In this document: in pieces, positions 1 to 8,624 of the stretch
How the letters are laid out: the number at the start of each line of letters is the position of its first letter
How positions within the stretch are numbered: the first letter of the stretch is position 1
Assembly: GCA_963788205.1 (NCBI GenBank)
Contig: CAWBGG010000004.1
Coordinates: 1 to 64,000 of the forward strand
Source of the DNA: CAVVMA01 sp963788205
GTDB lineage: Bacteria > Desulfobacterota > Binatia > Binatales > Binataceae
Length of the DNA stretch: 64,000 nucleotides
Direction: 5' to 3'
Notes under the pieces: generated by a model
Told to the model about the DNA's origin: nothing
What the model saw: only the letters and a program-made list of their open reading frames with translations
The model's database searches: none
Made by a program: the position numbers and the translations under genes

Positions 1-50
1 TAGAAGTCTCTGGGTGGCGCAGGCTTAAGCCTGTGCCACTAAGGACTCCA

Positions 51-98
51 AACCCCTCTCCCCCGGGAGAGGGCGAGCCGCGCGGCTCGGGTGAGGGC
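51..98. repeat. GC-rich palindromic intergenic repeat
   Basis: Perfect 9-bp arms CCCTCTCCC and GGGAGAGGG (54-62 and 65-73) are followed by a second short palindrome, GAGCCG/CGGCTC, and then GGGTGAGGGC. The same arms recur twice at 34985-35110, so this is a dispersed repeat and not a gene-specific site. Bases 1-216 hold no gene I can support. Confidence 0.6.
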
Positions 99-216
99 GC
101 AGGCTGAGGATTAAAAGGTGGGACTCCTGGTTCAACTCTCGGACGTGAAGACCCGCAGCCCGTTGCGGGCGGAGTCCTGAGCGCAGCGAAGGATCTCGCG
201 GAGCCAAGACAGGTGA

Positions 217-1068
217 TTGCTTGTCCAGTTGTCGGACGTGAAGACCTACTTGCAGATCGCGAGTACCTTCACCACCGACGATGCGTTACTCACTCAGATA
301 GCCACTAACGCGAGCGCCGCGATCGAAAGCTATTGCCGTCGCTCGTTCAGCGCGGTAATCACCTGCTCCGATATCCTCGATGGCGGCGTGGTCGCGCTCG
401 CGCTTCAATGGCCGGTGGTTGCAGTCGCGGCGCTCGCCGATTTGACGCAGCGCGTGATCAACGAGGTCGTCGCCACGGGGAACGGCGCGGCCCAAGCTGG
501 ATTCACGGGCTCGCCTCGGCGCCGCTCCAGCCGCTGTCGGTGCAAGTGGTCGCCGGCAGCGTGGTTGCCGCCGACGACGGCAATGGCAACCTGGTTGGCG
601 CTGGAGTCGCCTCCGGCTCGACGGTGAGCTATGCGACCGGCGCGATCGTGTTCAAATCTACGGTCGCGCCGGCCAGCGGAACTTCGATTGCCGCCGGTTA
701 CGTCCCCAACACGGCGGTGCTCTCGCCCATTCTCTACTCGGTCGATAGCGCGCGCGGCCTCATCTTTCCACTGCCCGAGCCACCAGCAGGACTCCGATTC
801 CGGCCGGCCTGTTCCAGTTCCTTGACTTGAAGCCGGCGTGGGATTCGGGCAGCGCCGCTGGCAGATTGGCTATACGGCCGGTTCGTCGGTCCCGGCTGAC
901 GTGCCGCTCGCCGCGCTGATGGTGATCGCGGGCCGCTACAATCGCCGCGATGCGCTGGCTCAGGAACAGATTGGCGACTACACCTACAACGCCGCGACCG
1001 GACCGAACTCCGGCTTTTCCGCCGAGGTTGAGCAACTGCTCTCGCCCTGGCGCGAGATCGTCATCTGA
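217..1068 (+). pseudogene. Head-tail connector protein (gp6/gp8-like), broken by frameshifts
   Basis: The N-terminus (SDVKTYLQI, then DALLTQIATNASAAIESYCRR) fits phage connector proteins that link portal and tail. The reading then moves to another frame from about 510 (PLSVQVVAGS to RGLIFPLPEP), to a third from about 782 (IPAGLFQFLDLKPAWDSG), and back to the first from about 855 (RWQIGYTAG to LSPWREIVI). Each step is a -1 change, so three missing bases would restore one protein of about 280 residues. Residues encoded at about 535-705 form a GNL/VASGST/SYATG module that recurs in the tail tube gene. The TTG start is uncertain. A second copy of the N-terminal codons (LVQLSDVKT) lies upstream at 126-153. 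Confidence 0.65.
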
Positions 1069-1101
1069 GCATCCAAATAGCGGCCCACAGGGCCTCGAGA
1101 G

Positions 1102-1356
1102 GTGAAAAAAATCAGTTTTGTCGGACGCGTAGTCGAGATTTATCGCGAGTTGCCCTGGAGCGCATACGGGCGCTCCGCGCCGGAAGGCCATCCGGCCGAC
1201 GAAAAGCCGACCCGCATCAGCCTGGAGGTCAACGGCTCACTGGAGCTCGCGGCGGTCCTGCCGCCGGAAGTTGGCGGCGATTTCGAGGTCGGGTCGGCAG
1301 TGAAAATCGTCCTCGCTCCGGCCGCCGAAAGTGAACTCGCGGAGGCGGCGGGGTGA
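1102..1356 (+). CDS. Small phage-associated protein, unknown function
   Basis: Intact 84-residue reading frame with a GTG start. It sits between the connector and head-closure genes and ends in a GTGA overlap with the next gene, so it belongs to the same transcription unit. The sequence starts MKKISFVGRVVEIY and is acidic toward its end, with no motif I recognise. Position suggests a neck or accessory virion protein, but that is inference from gene order only. Confidence 0.55.
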   Translation: MKKISFVGRVVEIYRELPWSAYGRSAPEGHPADEKPTRISLEVNGSLELAAVLPPEVGGDFEVGSAVKIVLAPAAESELAEAAG

Positions 1357-1699
1357 TCGGCGGCGCGTTCAACGAATGGTTCACGCTCTGCCACAAGAGC
1401 CGCGCCAGCGACGGGCAGGGCGGATGGACCTACATATGGGCGCAATATGCTACCGAGCATGGCCGGATGAGCCGGCTCGGGAAAGGCGCGGCCAAGTCGC
1501 AGGAACGCATAATCGGCGCGCAGCTTCAGGAGTGGGCCTCGCATCTGTTTTTCTGCCGCCCGGGACCGGAGTCGAGCGCGGCAATCGAATCACCGACTCG
1601 GCAGGCGTCAACTACCTGGTGCTGGCCGTTCGCGCTCCAAGCGCGAGGCCTCCGCGCCATCTCGAGTGTGAGTGCCGTGAAGTTCAGCAGGGCCAATAG
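1353..1699 (+). pseudogene. Head-closure / head-tail adaptor protein, frameshifted
   Basis: The gene opens in a GTGA overlap with its upstream neighbour. WFTLCHKSRASDGQGGWTY is the typical adaptor start and GRMSRLGKGAAKSQERI follows. The frame then shifts by -1 at or near the TTTTT run at about 1546-1550, after which the other frame gives VFLPPGTGVERGNRITDSAG and NYLVLAVRAPSARPPRHLEC to a stop at 1699. Joined length is about 115 residues, normal for the SPP1 gp16/HK97 adaptor families that seal the capsid exit channel and receive the tail. Without correction the first frame runs on to 1748 with unrelated sequence. A homopolymer location leaves assembly error open. Confidence 0.6.
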
Positions 1700-1729
1700 C
1701 TCGTCAGCGGAGATAGGACGGCAGCGGCG

Positions 1730-2146
1730 ATGGCCAGCGGAATCATAATCACCTCATGGAATGCGGGCGCGCTGGTGGCCTCGGTCGCAGCTGGCGTGGA
1801 GCGCGGCATGAACCTGGCCGTGGCCGCGCTCGCTGACGACGCAGCGCAACTGGCAGGAGTCGCGGGCGGCGGCAAACCGTCCGCACCCGGACAGCCGCCC
1901 GCGATGCAAACCGGAACGCTCCAAGCCAATATCGACTCCGATGTGCAGACCGACAACGACGGCGTGCACGGCTTCTTCGGCGTGCGGCAAGGCATTCCCT
2001 ACGCGTTGCGCATGGAGATCGGCTTCGTCGGCGTCGATTCGCTCGGCCGTCGTTACGATCAGGCGCCGCGGCCCTTCCTGCGGCCCGCGCTGTACAACAA
2101 TTCGGCACAAGTCATTTCGATAATCGCGGACGAGGCCCGATTTTGA
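1730..2146 (+). CDS. HK97 gp10-like neck / tail-completion protein
   Basis: Intact 138-residue protein. The N-terminal GVERGMNLAVAALADDAAQL helix, the polar G/S/P-rich middle and the C-terminal APRPFLRPALYNN segment match the HK97 gp10 family, whose members end in a conserved PxPFLRPA motif before a helix. These proteins act at the head-tail junction or the proximal tail. The neighbours (adaptor upstream, DUF3168 downstream) are exactly those expected. It is one of the tail genes that reads through cleanly. Confidence 0.7.
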   Translation: MASGIIITSWNAGALVASVAAGVERGMNLAVAALADDAAQLAGVAGGGKPSAPGQPPAMQTGTLQANIDSDVQTDNDGVHGFFGVRQGIPYALRMEIGFVGVDSLGRRYDQAPRPFLRPALYNNSAQVISIIADEARF

Positions 2147-2180
2147 ATACCGCCGTCACCGCTCTTCGAGGCTTACGCGG

Positions 2181-2594
2181 ATGAACGCGTTGACCCAGGC
2201 GATTTACAGCGCGCTGGCGGCGGACTCCGCGCTCGGTGCGATGCTCGCCACTTACAGCGGCGGTCCGGCGATCATCACCGCCGATCCGGTACCCTACGAC
2301 GTGCCCCGCCCCTATCTGGTCACGGCCCAGCCGCTGAATGACGAGCCATTCGACGGCAAAAACACCGTGCTCGGCCACACCATCCGTCAGGATCTTCGCG
2401 TCGTCGCCGACGCCACCGGAAGCTCGCAATCGATCGAGGCGATCGCCGAGCGCGTCCGCGCGCTGCTCCATCGCCAGTCGCTGGCGGTGACCGGCTATAC
2501 GATGATCGTCGCGGACGTGAGCGGCCCGGTGGCGGCGCCAAGCGACGCGCGAATCATGATGCTGTCACTGACCGCGCGCTTCGTATTGGTATGA
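2181..2594 (+). CDS. DUF3168 tail terminator/completion protein
   Basis: Intact 137-residue protein. It begins NALTQAIYSALAADSALGAM, has the family's VPRPYLVTAQPLNDEPFDG strand region, then DLRVVADATGSSQSIEAIAERVRALLH and a C-terminal strand. This is the DUF3168 pattern (lambda gpU/HK97 gp11-like), which caps the tail tube and joins it to the head. It lies between the gp10-like gene and the tail tube gene, the canonical place. Confidence 0.75.
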   Translation: MNALTQAIYSALAADSALGAMLATYSGGPAIITADPVPYDVPRPYLVTAQPLNDEPFDGKNTVLGHTIRQDLRVVADATGSSQSIEAIAERVRALLHRQSLAVTGYTMIVADVSGPVAAPSDARIMMLSLTARFVLV

Positions 2595-2665
2595 TAGTGC
2601 GAACGGCCAGACTGTGGGAAATGAGTAATCAGTCGACTATCTATCGTCGTCGCTTGCTCCGTTTG

Positions 2666-2672
2666 AAGGAGG
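2666..2672 (+). promoter_or_regulatory. Strong Shine-Dalgarno site for the tail tube gene
   Basis: AAGGAGG lies 5 bases before the ATG at 2678. It is the best ribosome-binding site in the tail module and fits the need for many copies of the tube subunit. It also fixes the start of the downstream gene. Confidence 0.7.
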
Positions 2673-2677
2673 CGTAA

Positions 2678-3334
2678 ATGGCTACTCCACTTAGCGGCAC
2701 TGCGGTTCTGGTGCTCGCGCAAACCGCCGCCACCGCCGCGACCGCCGAAGCATTCGGCACCGGCAACGGCACCCTGACCGCTTTCAGCCACACGATAAGC
2801 GACCGGCCGATCCAGCCGGGCAGCGTGACTATCACGGTTGGGACCGTGAGCGCCGCTGACGACGGCAGCGGCAATCTGGCCGGGGCCGGCGTCGCCTCGG
2901 GATCGACGATCGATTATCTGACCGGCGCTACGACCCTGAATCTGGCTGTCGCGCCCGCCAACCTGGCCGCAATCACCGCGAATTACACCTGGATAACCTA
3001 CGTCGCGGTCGGTTCGCAGACCGAGGCGAAATTTGACGAGAAGACGAAAGCGATCAACGTCTCCAACAAGTCCAGCCGCAACAAGCTATATATTCCGGGT
3101 GAATACGCCGCGACCATTACGCTCGATCATCTGTATATTCCGAGCGACGCGGCGTATCTCCAGTTGAAGAATGCGATGCGCAGCGGGACGGCTGTGATGC
3201 TCCAGCGGCAGGAGAGCGGAGCCGCGCTCGAGCAGGCCAGCGCGATCGTCACCCAGATTACCGGGGACTTCAAGGACCAGACGCCTGCGACAATCAGCGT
3301 GACGTTCCAGGTATCGGGCAACTGGAGCAGTTGA
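2678..3334 (+). CDS. Major tail tube protein with inserted beta module
   Basis: Intact 218-residue protein, the major tail subunit by position and by its TP901-1/lambda V-like pattern: N-terminal MATPLSGTAVLVLAQ, a middle AKFDEKTKAINVSNKSS, then YAATITLDHLYIPSDAAY and a C-terminal TISVTFQVSGNW strand. Residues of about 25-108 form an extra module (PGSVTITVGTVSAADDG, GAGVASGSTIDYLTG, TANYTW) closely related to one in the connector gene near 535-705. Such modules may decorate the outside of the tube. A strong AAGGAGG site precedes the gene. Confidence 0.75.
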   Translation: MATPLSGTAVLVLAQTAATAATAEAFGTGNGTLTAFSHTISDRPIQPGSVTITVGTVSAADDGSGNLAGAGVASGSTIDYLTGATTLNLAVAPANLAAITANYTWITYVAVGSQTEAKFDEKTKAINVSNKSSRNKLYIPGEYAATITLDHLYIPSDAAYLQLKNAMRSGTAVMLQRQESGAALEQASAIVTQITGDFKDQTPATISVTFQVSGNWSS

Positions 3335-3361
3335 GTATCCCGCAGTGCGCGGAGACAGCGA

Positions 3362-3683
3362 GTGCCGAACCAGGAACGCATATTCGAAGCCGGCGGAAAG
3401 ACCTACACGATCCGCTTTACGCAGAATGCGCTCTACCGCCTGGAACGGGAGAATGTGGCGGCCGCTGACCGTGGCGCTCCGAGCGCTGGGCGTAGTCGAA
3501 GTGCAGGCGATGCTGTGGGCGGGGCTGGAGGGTGCGCGCCTGCAGCGGCGCAGCGAGGAGGGTTGCGTTGACGATGCCGAAAGCGCGGATCGCATCCGGC
3601 GCGCGCGGCCGTTTACGATCGATGAGGCCGGCGAGATCATCAGAGCGGCATCGGCGGCGCCGCAGCCGCGGCGCCGATCATAG
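3362..3683 (+). pseudogene. Tail assembly chaperone (GTA gp10-like), frameshifted
   Basis: The first frame gives ERIFEAGGKTYTIRFTQNAL and YRLERE, typical of small tail-tube-associated chaperones of gene transfer agents. After about 3450 the other frame gives MWRPLTVALRALGV, MLWAGLEGARL and RRARPFTIDEAGEIIRAA, which completes the family pattern to a stop at 3681-3683. A +1 change near 3450-3460 is needed to join them (about 107 residues). The GTG start at 3362 is chosen because the conserved FEAGGKTY strand follows directly. Confidence 0.6.
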
Positions 3684-3812
3684 TTGATGCGTGGCGCGCG
3701 GCGATGCCGCGTCGCGAGATCGCGTAGCGGACCCGGACCGCAGTGACAAGGACCCTACCTAGGCGCGGCTGACGCGCCCGAGGACCTGGAAGCACGATGG
3801 GACGACGCAGTC

Positions 3813-4100
3813 ATGCTGGCAATCGAACTGGGTCTTACCCCCGCGGCCTTCTGGTCTTCCACGCCGCGCGAAGTCGCGCTTTATGCGCGTGCGCGCGCCC
3901 GTCGCGCCAGGTTACAGGCGCGCCGCGCGCCCCGCCAGGCCGCCTGGCACGCTGCGGCCTTCCAACGAATCGAAAGACTCCCGCCGCTCGCAGAAGTCCT
4001 TCGGCCGCCGCGCAGAAATTCGGCCGGCGAGGACCTTCGGCGGCGGGCGCATGAGCATGACGCGATCGTCGCGCGGATGAGCGAGGCAAGATCGAAATGA
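3813..4100 (+). CDS. Phage tail assembly chaperone
   Basis: The coding pattern AIELGLTPAAFWSSTPREV matches the second small chaperone gene that precedes the tape measure in GTA-like tails, which delivers tape measure and tube subunits. The C-terminal half is strongly basic (RARARRARLQARRAPRQ). The frame stays open upstream to 3747 with plausible residues (PEDLEARWDDAV) but offers no ATG, GTG or TTG there, so the real start may be non-canonical or displaced by an indel. The annotated ATG is therefore a minimum. Confidence 0.5.
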   Translation: MLAIELGLTPAAFWSSTPREVALYARARARRARLQARRAPRQAAWHAAAFQRIERLPPLAEVLRPPRRNSAGEDLRRRAHEHDAIVARMSEARSK

Positions 4101-4136
4101 GAGGGTGGAGATCGTTGACGGCCCTGAGGCACTGCG

Positions 4137-4760
4137 ATGGCTGACGCGATACTGGGCACCGCGCAGATCGAGATTGTCGCCAGTCTCGATGAGTTGAGCG
4201 CCGACCTGGACCAGGCGCTCGCAATGGTCACCGGCGCAGGCGTCGAGTTCGAGTCGGTCTGGAGCCAGGCGGGCGATCAGATCCTCGAGGGCGCCAGCGC
4301 CGCCGGCGAAGCTCGCGACTCGTGGCTCTCGCTCGGCGACGCTGCGCAGAGCCTCACCACAGATATCGAGAACCTGATTGCGCAACTGGCTATTGTCAAC
4401 CCGCTACTAGATACTCTGTCGGGCGGCGACAGCGGCCTGCCGGGCGCGGGCGGGCTCGGCGGCCTGCTGAGCGGCGCGTCCGGGCTGCTCGGCCTGGGCC
4501 TGGGCGGCGGCTCCGAAGCGGACGTCGCCAGCGGAATCGACAGTCAACTGCTGTCCTCTCCCACTACGGCCAGCAGCGCCGTCAGTGTCAACGTTCACAA
4601 TTACAGCGGCTCGCCTGCAACGACGCGTCAGAGCCAGGGCGGCAAGGGTATCGATGTAGTCATCGGCGAAATGAACGCGCGCAACGTCCGCACCAACGGT
4701 CCGTTGGGTCAGGCGATCCGCCAGCAATACGGCGCGTCAACGGTGCCGATTCAGCGCTGA
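4137..4760 (+). CDS. Tail tape measure protein, unusually short
   Basis: Intact 207-residue protein between the chaperones and the distal tail genes, the tape measure position. The N-terminal third is helical (IEIVASLDELSADLDQALAM), the middle is Gly/Leu-rich and hydrophobic (LSGGDSGLPGAGGLGGLL to GLGLGGG), and the C-terminus has VNVHNYSG and VVIGEMNARNVRTNGPLG, the usual tape measure ending. Typical siphophage tape measures have 600 to over 1000 residues. A length near 200 is what gene transfer agents with very short tails have. It is not obviously truncated, since both ends look complete. Confidence 0.65.
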   Translation: MADAILGTAQIEIVASLDELSADLDQALAMVTGAGVEFESVWSQAGDQILEGASAAGEARDSWLSLGDAAQSLTTDIENLIAQLAIVNPLLDTLSGGDSGLPGAGGLGGLLSGASGLLGLGLGGGSEADVASGIDSQLLSSPTTASSAVSVNVHNYSGSPATTRQSQGGKGIDVVIGEMNARNVRTNGPLGQAIRQQYGASTVPIQR

Positions 4761-4770
4761 CGCGTGAGAG

Positions 4771-5196
4771 ATGCTGATGCCGACCTGGCCCACCGCGCTG
4801 CCGCAATACCTGCTCACCCGGAACTATACGGAGACCGCGCCGAACCTCGTCATCCGCACCACGATGGACGCCGGTCCCGCCAAGGTCCGCCGCCGCTTCA
4901 CCGCCGGCGTGCGGCCCATAGATGGCCTGTTGATCCTCTCCGAGGATCAAGTCGAAGAGCTCGACGAGTTCTATTTCAATGATTGCCAGGGCGGCGCACT
5001 GAGTTTTCAGTGGACGATGCAGCGCCGAACCCAGGACACGTCGAGTCCCACTGACACGTCAGCGGGAACGGACACCAGCAATCTGCCCGAGACCTTCCCG
5101 CCGATGACATTGCGATTTGTGAAACAACCTCAATACTCCGACACGGGCGATGGGAAAAACTACGAAGTGACTATCTCACTGGAGATCATGCCATGA
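4771..5196 (+). CDS. Minor/distal tail protein (lambda M-like position)
   Basis: Intact 141-residue protein starting PTWPTALPQYLLTRNYTE, with IRTTMDAGPAKVRRRFTAG, a pattern I associate with phage tail proteins that sit after the tape measure. It then has QGGALSFQWTMQRRT and a C-terminal strand YEVTISLEIMP. The likely role is an adaptor between tube and tip. A second ATG at 4777 is equally possible as start. It ends in an ATGA overlap with the beta-helix gene, so the two are translationally coupled. Confidence 0.6.
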   Translation: MLMPTWPTALPQYLLTRNYTETAPNLVIRTTMDAGPAKVRRRFTAGVRPIDGLLILSEDQVEELDEFYFNDCQGGALSFQWTMQRRTQDTSSPTDTSAGTDTSNLPETFPPMTLRFVKQPQYSDTGDGKNYEVTISLEIMP

Positions 5197-7619
5197 ACGA
5201 AGTAAGAGACCGGCGGACTAAGACTCTGCTGTCTGCATTGTCGCTGGTTGCTCTCTTGTCCGCGCGTTCAACGTTCGCCCAATCGACTTCTCCTCCGGTC
5301 ATGGCTCCGCCGGCAAGCGGACAGCAGGAATCTCCAGTGCCGCGCTACGTGGGCTCACGCGCCCCCGACTGGCAGCGATGGGACATCAATGCGCATCTCA
5401 ACGGCGCCACGCCGATCACGCCTCAACTCGGAGCGGGCACCAGCTTCCCTTCGTTCAATCAGATCATCACGGTCACTGCGGCTCCCTACAACGCCAACGG
5501 GGACTCTCGGCAGGCGGCGGACGGCGCGATCAACGGCGGCGGGCTCGACTTTTACTTCAGCCAGCATCGGCTTCGCATCCGGCGACGTTGGCAAGGCGAT
5601 CTCTATCAACGGAGCGGGCAGCGCCGGCGCCGCATTTCAGGCCGCCATCACGGGATTCGTCAATTCCACTACCGTTACGCTCTCGACGCCCGCCGCAACC
5701 ACGGTGAGCGGCGCGCTGTTCACCTACGGGACCGACAACACCACGCCGATTCAGAACGCGATCAATGCCTGCCCGGTCGATCTGGTAACGGGATCGGGCT
5801 GCCAGTTGCACTTCCAGCAGGGCGTTACTTCGTGACCGGCAACCTCGTCGTCAATCGGGGCACTTCGGGCGAGACCGGCGGTATCTGGCTGGTGGGCGAT
5901 GGCAACTGGACCAGCCGCATAATCGGCTCGAATGCGATTTCCTCGGGCGCGATCCTGAGTTTCAACCATGTTCAGGCCAATCCGTCCGGGATCGTCGATC
6001 TGGGAATCGGCGCAGCCTACGGCGGTAATTTCAACATCGATTGTCTCGAACTGGTAAACTCCAACGGAATCTACGTAGTGGAGGACTGGTTCAGTTCGTG
6101 CAACCGGAATCTCTATACCAGCAACACCAGTAGTCTTTGGGTTCGTCAGGATGTTTCCGAATTGGGCAATTCGGCCAATTACTACTTCACTGGCCTCACG
6201 ACCGGCCGCATTACCAATAACGAAAGTTATGGGTATCAGGATTCCAGCCTGATCGGCTTCGACTTCGAGAGTATCTCGAACGTCGCCTCGGGCCTGCGCT
6301 TGGTGGTCGACGACAACGACGAAATCGGCTCGGGCTACCTGGGTTTGAAGATCAACGGATGCACCGGTATCGACTTCGGGGCTTTTTCCCAGAGCGCACC
6401 CGTGGGATCGCCCTCGCAGAGTATCGCAGTCATCAACAGCAGCAACCTGTCGATCTCTCCCCGGGTTACCAACACCGCCGGCTTGCCCGTCGGAATCGAC
6501 AACCTCTCGCACGACGTCACGATCGAAAGTCCCCAATTCTCGGCCGGCCCGCAAAGCAACTGGTCGGGTATCCCGCTGATCGGCGCCGGCGCCGGCAGCT
6601 ACAACATCCATATCGAAGGACCTCGAAACCCCAACCTGCTGCCGGATAGTGGGAGCTTCCGAAGCTGGAACCTCGCCGCGCCGTTCGCGATCGGTCCCGG
6701 CATCGGGCCCAACGGCGAGAATGCTCTCACGCTGGCGGGTACGGGATCGACTCAGACGATCTCAACTTCGAGTCCTCAGGTCGCGATCAGTCCGGCGCTG
6801 GCCGGAAGCATCGTCGCGTTCGGCGGCTATCTGGACGCGACCAATGTTACAACTGGCGGGCCGCTCGAAATCGCTCTTGCCACCAGCCTCAATCCCGCTG
6901 GAATCGCCGTCTGTTCGGTGCCCAACGGCGTCAAGGGACGATGCTGGGGGACTTACGCGTTGCCGGCGACCGCGCTCTCCGCCTTGATGGGCAGCGCCGA
7001 CACCACCGCGACCGTCGCCAGCACCAGCGGCTTTCCCTCCAGTGGAACGCTGCTCATCGATGCGGAGCAGATTAGCTATTCGGGCACTACCAGTACGACC
7101 TTCACCGGTCTTACGCGGGGCGCGAACAGCACCACTGCCGCCTCGCACAGCTCCGGCGCCAAGGTCGGTGCGTATATCACCTATCTGGCGCTGTCGCCAT
7201 ATACGAGCACCAACGGAATTACTATGCCGAGCGGCAAGCTTGCGGTGTTCAGCGAGCTGAAGCTCGAAGTCGCTCCATACGCGACAGGATATTTGACCGG
7301 CGAGCAGGAAACGCCGGGCACCATCGCACAGAGTATTACCGATACGGGTTTGACGCCCGGTGGATGCGTCCAGGCCGGAGGCGGCGGCCTGCTCACCACG
7401 CCGACCGGAAGCGGATGCGGCGCGATTCTCTGCGCCGGGCAGGTGCACCTGACTTCCGGCAGTGGCAGCCTCGGTTGCTCCGCAGCGACCAGCTCGAGCG
7501 TGGTCGTGTGCTCCGACGCCAGCGGAAACAGCAACCCGTGCGGCTCGGGAGTGCCGAGCGGCGGCGCTATCCCGATCTACGGCTCAGGCGGCGATACATG
7601 CTCCTGTGTCGTGCATTAG
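5193..7619 (+). pseudogene. Secreted-type beta-helix (pectate lyase-like) tailspike or surface protein, two compensating frameshifts
   Basis: The N-terminus is a clear Sec signal (LLSALSLVALLSARSTFAQ), odd for a virion protein. A proline-rich linker and NANGDSRQAADGAING, a degenerate form of the beta-helix entry motif, follow. One extra T in the TTTT run near 5550 moves the true reading to another frame (ASIGFASGDVGKAISING to CQLHFQQG). A missing base near 5820 restores the first frame at RYFVTGNLVVNRGTSGETGG. Regular strand repeats then run to about 6650, followed by a lectin-like segment and a low-complexity Gly/Ser/Cys tail. The uncorrected frame happens to stay open across the shifted part, so it looks intact but carries about 90 nonsense residues. 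It may be a host-recognition spike or a lysogenic-conversion surface protein. Confidence 0.55.
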
Positions 7620-7695
7620 CGCCCGGTGGGCTGCGCGATGAAACCCCATAGCTTGGCGGGCGCCTGCCCCTAGCCAAGCCGCCGGAGAAACCGTA

Positions 7696-8181
7696 ATGCC
7701 GCGTACGTTGTCGTCCGCCGCCCTTCAGGCGCTTTACTCCCAGGAGACCGGGACCGCGTTCCTGATTCTGCTGACGATTTCCCATCCGACGCTCGCGGCG
7801 CCGCTGTACTTCACGAGCGACGGGGTCGAGACGCTCAGCCGGGGCAACGCGTATTTACCGTTTCCTTTCCAACTGACTATTCCGGACGATCAGGACCAGC
7901 AGCTCCCTCAGGCCCAAATCACTATCGACAATGTCGACCGGTCGATAGTCACTGCGATTCGCAACATGGGCACGGCGCCTGCTAGCATTCTGATCGAGAT
8001 CGTCACGTCTACGACCCCCGATAGCGTCGAGTTCGCCTCCGGCGCGCTGACGCTCCGCGACGTGAACTACGACGCGATGACGGTCACCGGCACGCTCAGT
8101 TTCGAGGCGATCCTGGCCGAGCCCTTTCCCGGCGACCTGGTGACGCCGGCGACGATTCCGGGAGTGTTCGCCAGCGTATGA
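7696..8181 (+). CDS. DUF1833 family phage tail protein
   Basis: Intact 161-residue protein. PRTLSSAALQALYSQETG at the start, LPFPFQLTIPDDQDQQLPQ, ITIDNVDRSIVTAIRN and the C-terminal FEAILAEPFPGDLVTPATI segment fit DUF1833, a minor tail protein found just before NlpC/P60 in lambda-like tail modules. It ends in an ATGA overlap with the peptidase gene. Confidence 0.75.
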   Translation: MPRTLSSAALQALYSQETGTAFLILLTISHPTLAAPLYFTSDGVETLSRGNAYLPFPFQLTIPDDQDQQLPQAQITIDNVDRSIVTAIRNMGTAPASILIEIVTSTTPDSVEFASGALTLRDVNYDAMTVTGTLSFEAILAEPFPGDLVTPATIPGVFASV

Positions 8182-8624
8182 CAATGGAGACTGCCTCCAA
8201 TAGGCCGCCGGACTGGACGTCCAGGTACGTCGGCATTCCTTTTCGCTCGCATGGCCGTGATCGCTCCGGATGCGATTGCTACGGGCTGGTTTGGCTGGTG
8301 CTTAAGGAACAGTTCGGCGTGGAGGTTCCTTCCTACGCCGGCGATTACCCCGACGCGCTGGACTGCGCGGAAGTCGCGGCGCTGATCTCTCGGCGCCTAT
8401 GCTCTTTTTCTGCGGGCGACGGCGGTTCGTGGCGCGCGATCGCGGCTCCCGGTCCCGGCGCCGCGATCGTACTGCGCATCGCAGGCGAGCCGTGGCACGT
8501 TGGGGTCGTCGTCGCTGAGCGATGGTTTCTCCACCTCCGTCCGGGGACCGATTCCTGCCTCGAGCGCTATGACTCGATCCGCTGGCGCAAAAGGATCGGC
8601 GGCTTTTATAACTATGTGGGATGA
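8178..8624 (+). CDS. NlpC/P60 family tail-tip peptidase
   Basis: Intact 148-residue protein. The catalytic cysteine is in the CDCYGLVWL motif (about residue 34-36) and the catalytic histidine in EPWHVGVVV (about residue 105). This is the NlpC/P60 fold (lambda K-like), a murein-cleaving peptidase carried at the tail tip and used on cell entry. It starts in the ATGA overlap with the DUF1833 gene and overlaps the start of the tip protein gene by a few bases. Confidence 0.8.
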   Translation: MTMETASNRPPDWTSRYVGIPFRSHGRDRSGCDCYGLVWLVLKEQFGVEVPSYAGDYPDALDCAEVAALISRRLCSFSAGDGGSWRAIAAPGPGAAIVLRIAGEPWHVGVVVAERWFLHLRPGTDSCLERYDSIRWRKRIGGFYNYVG

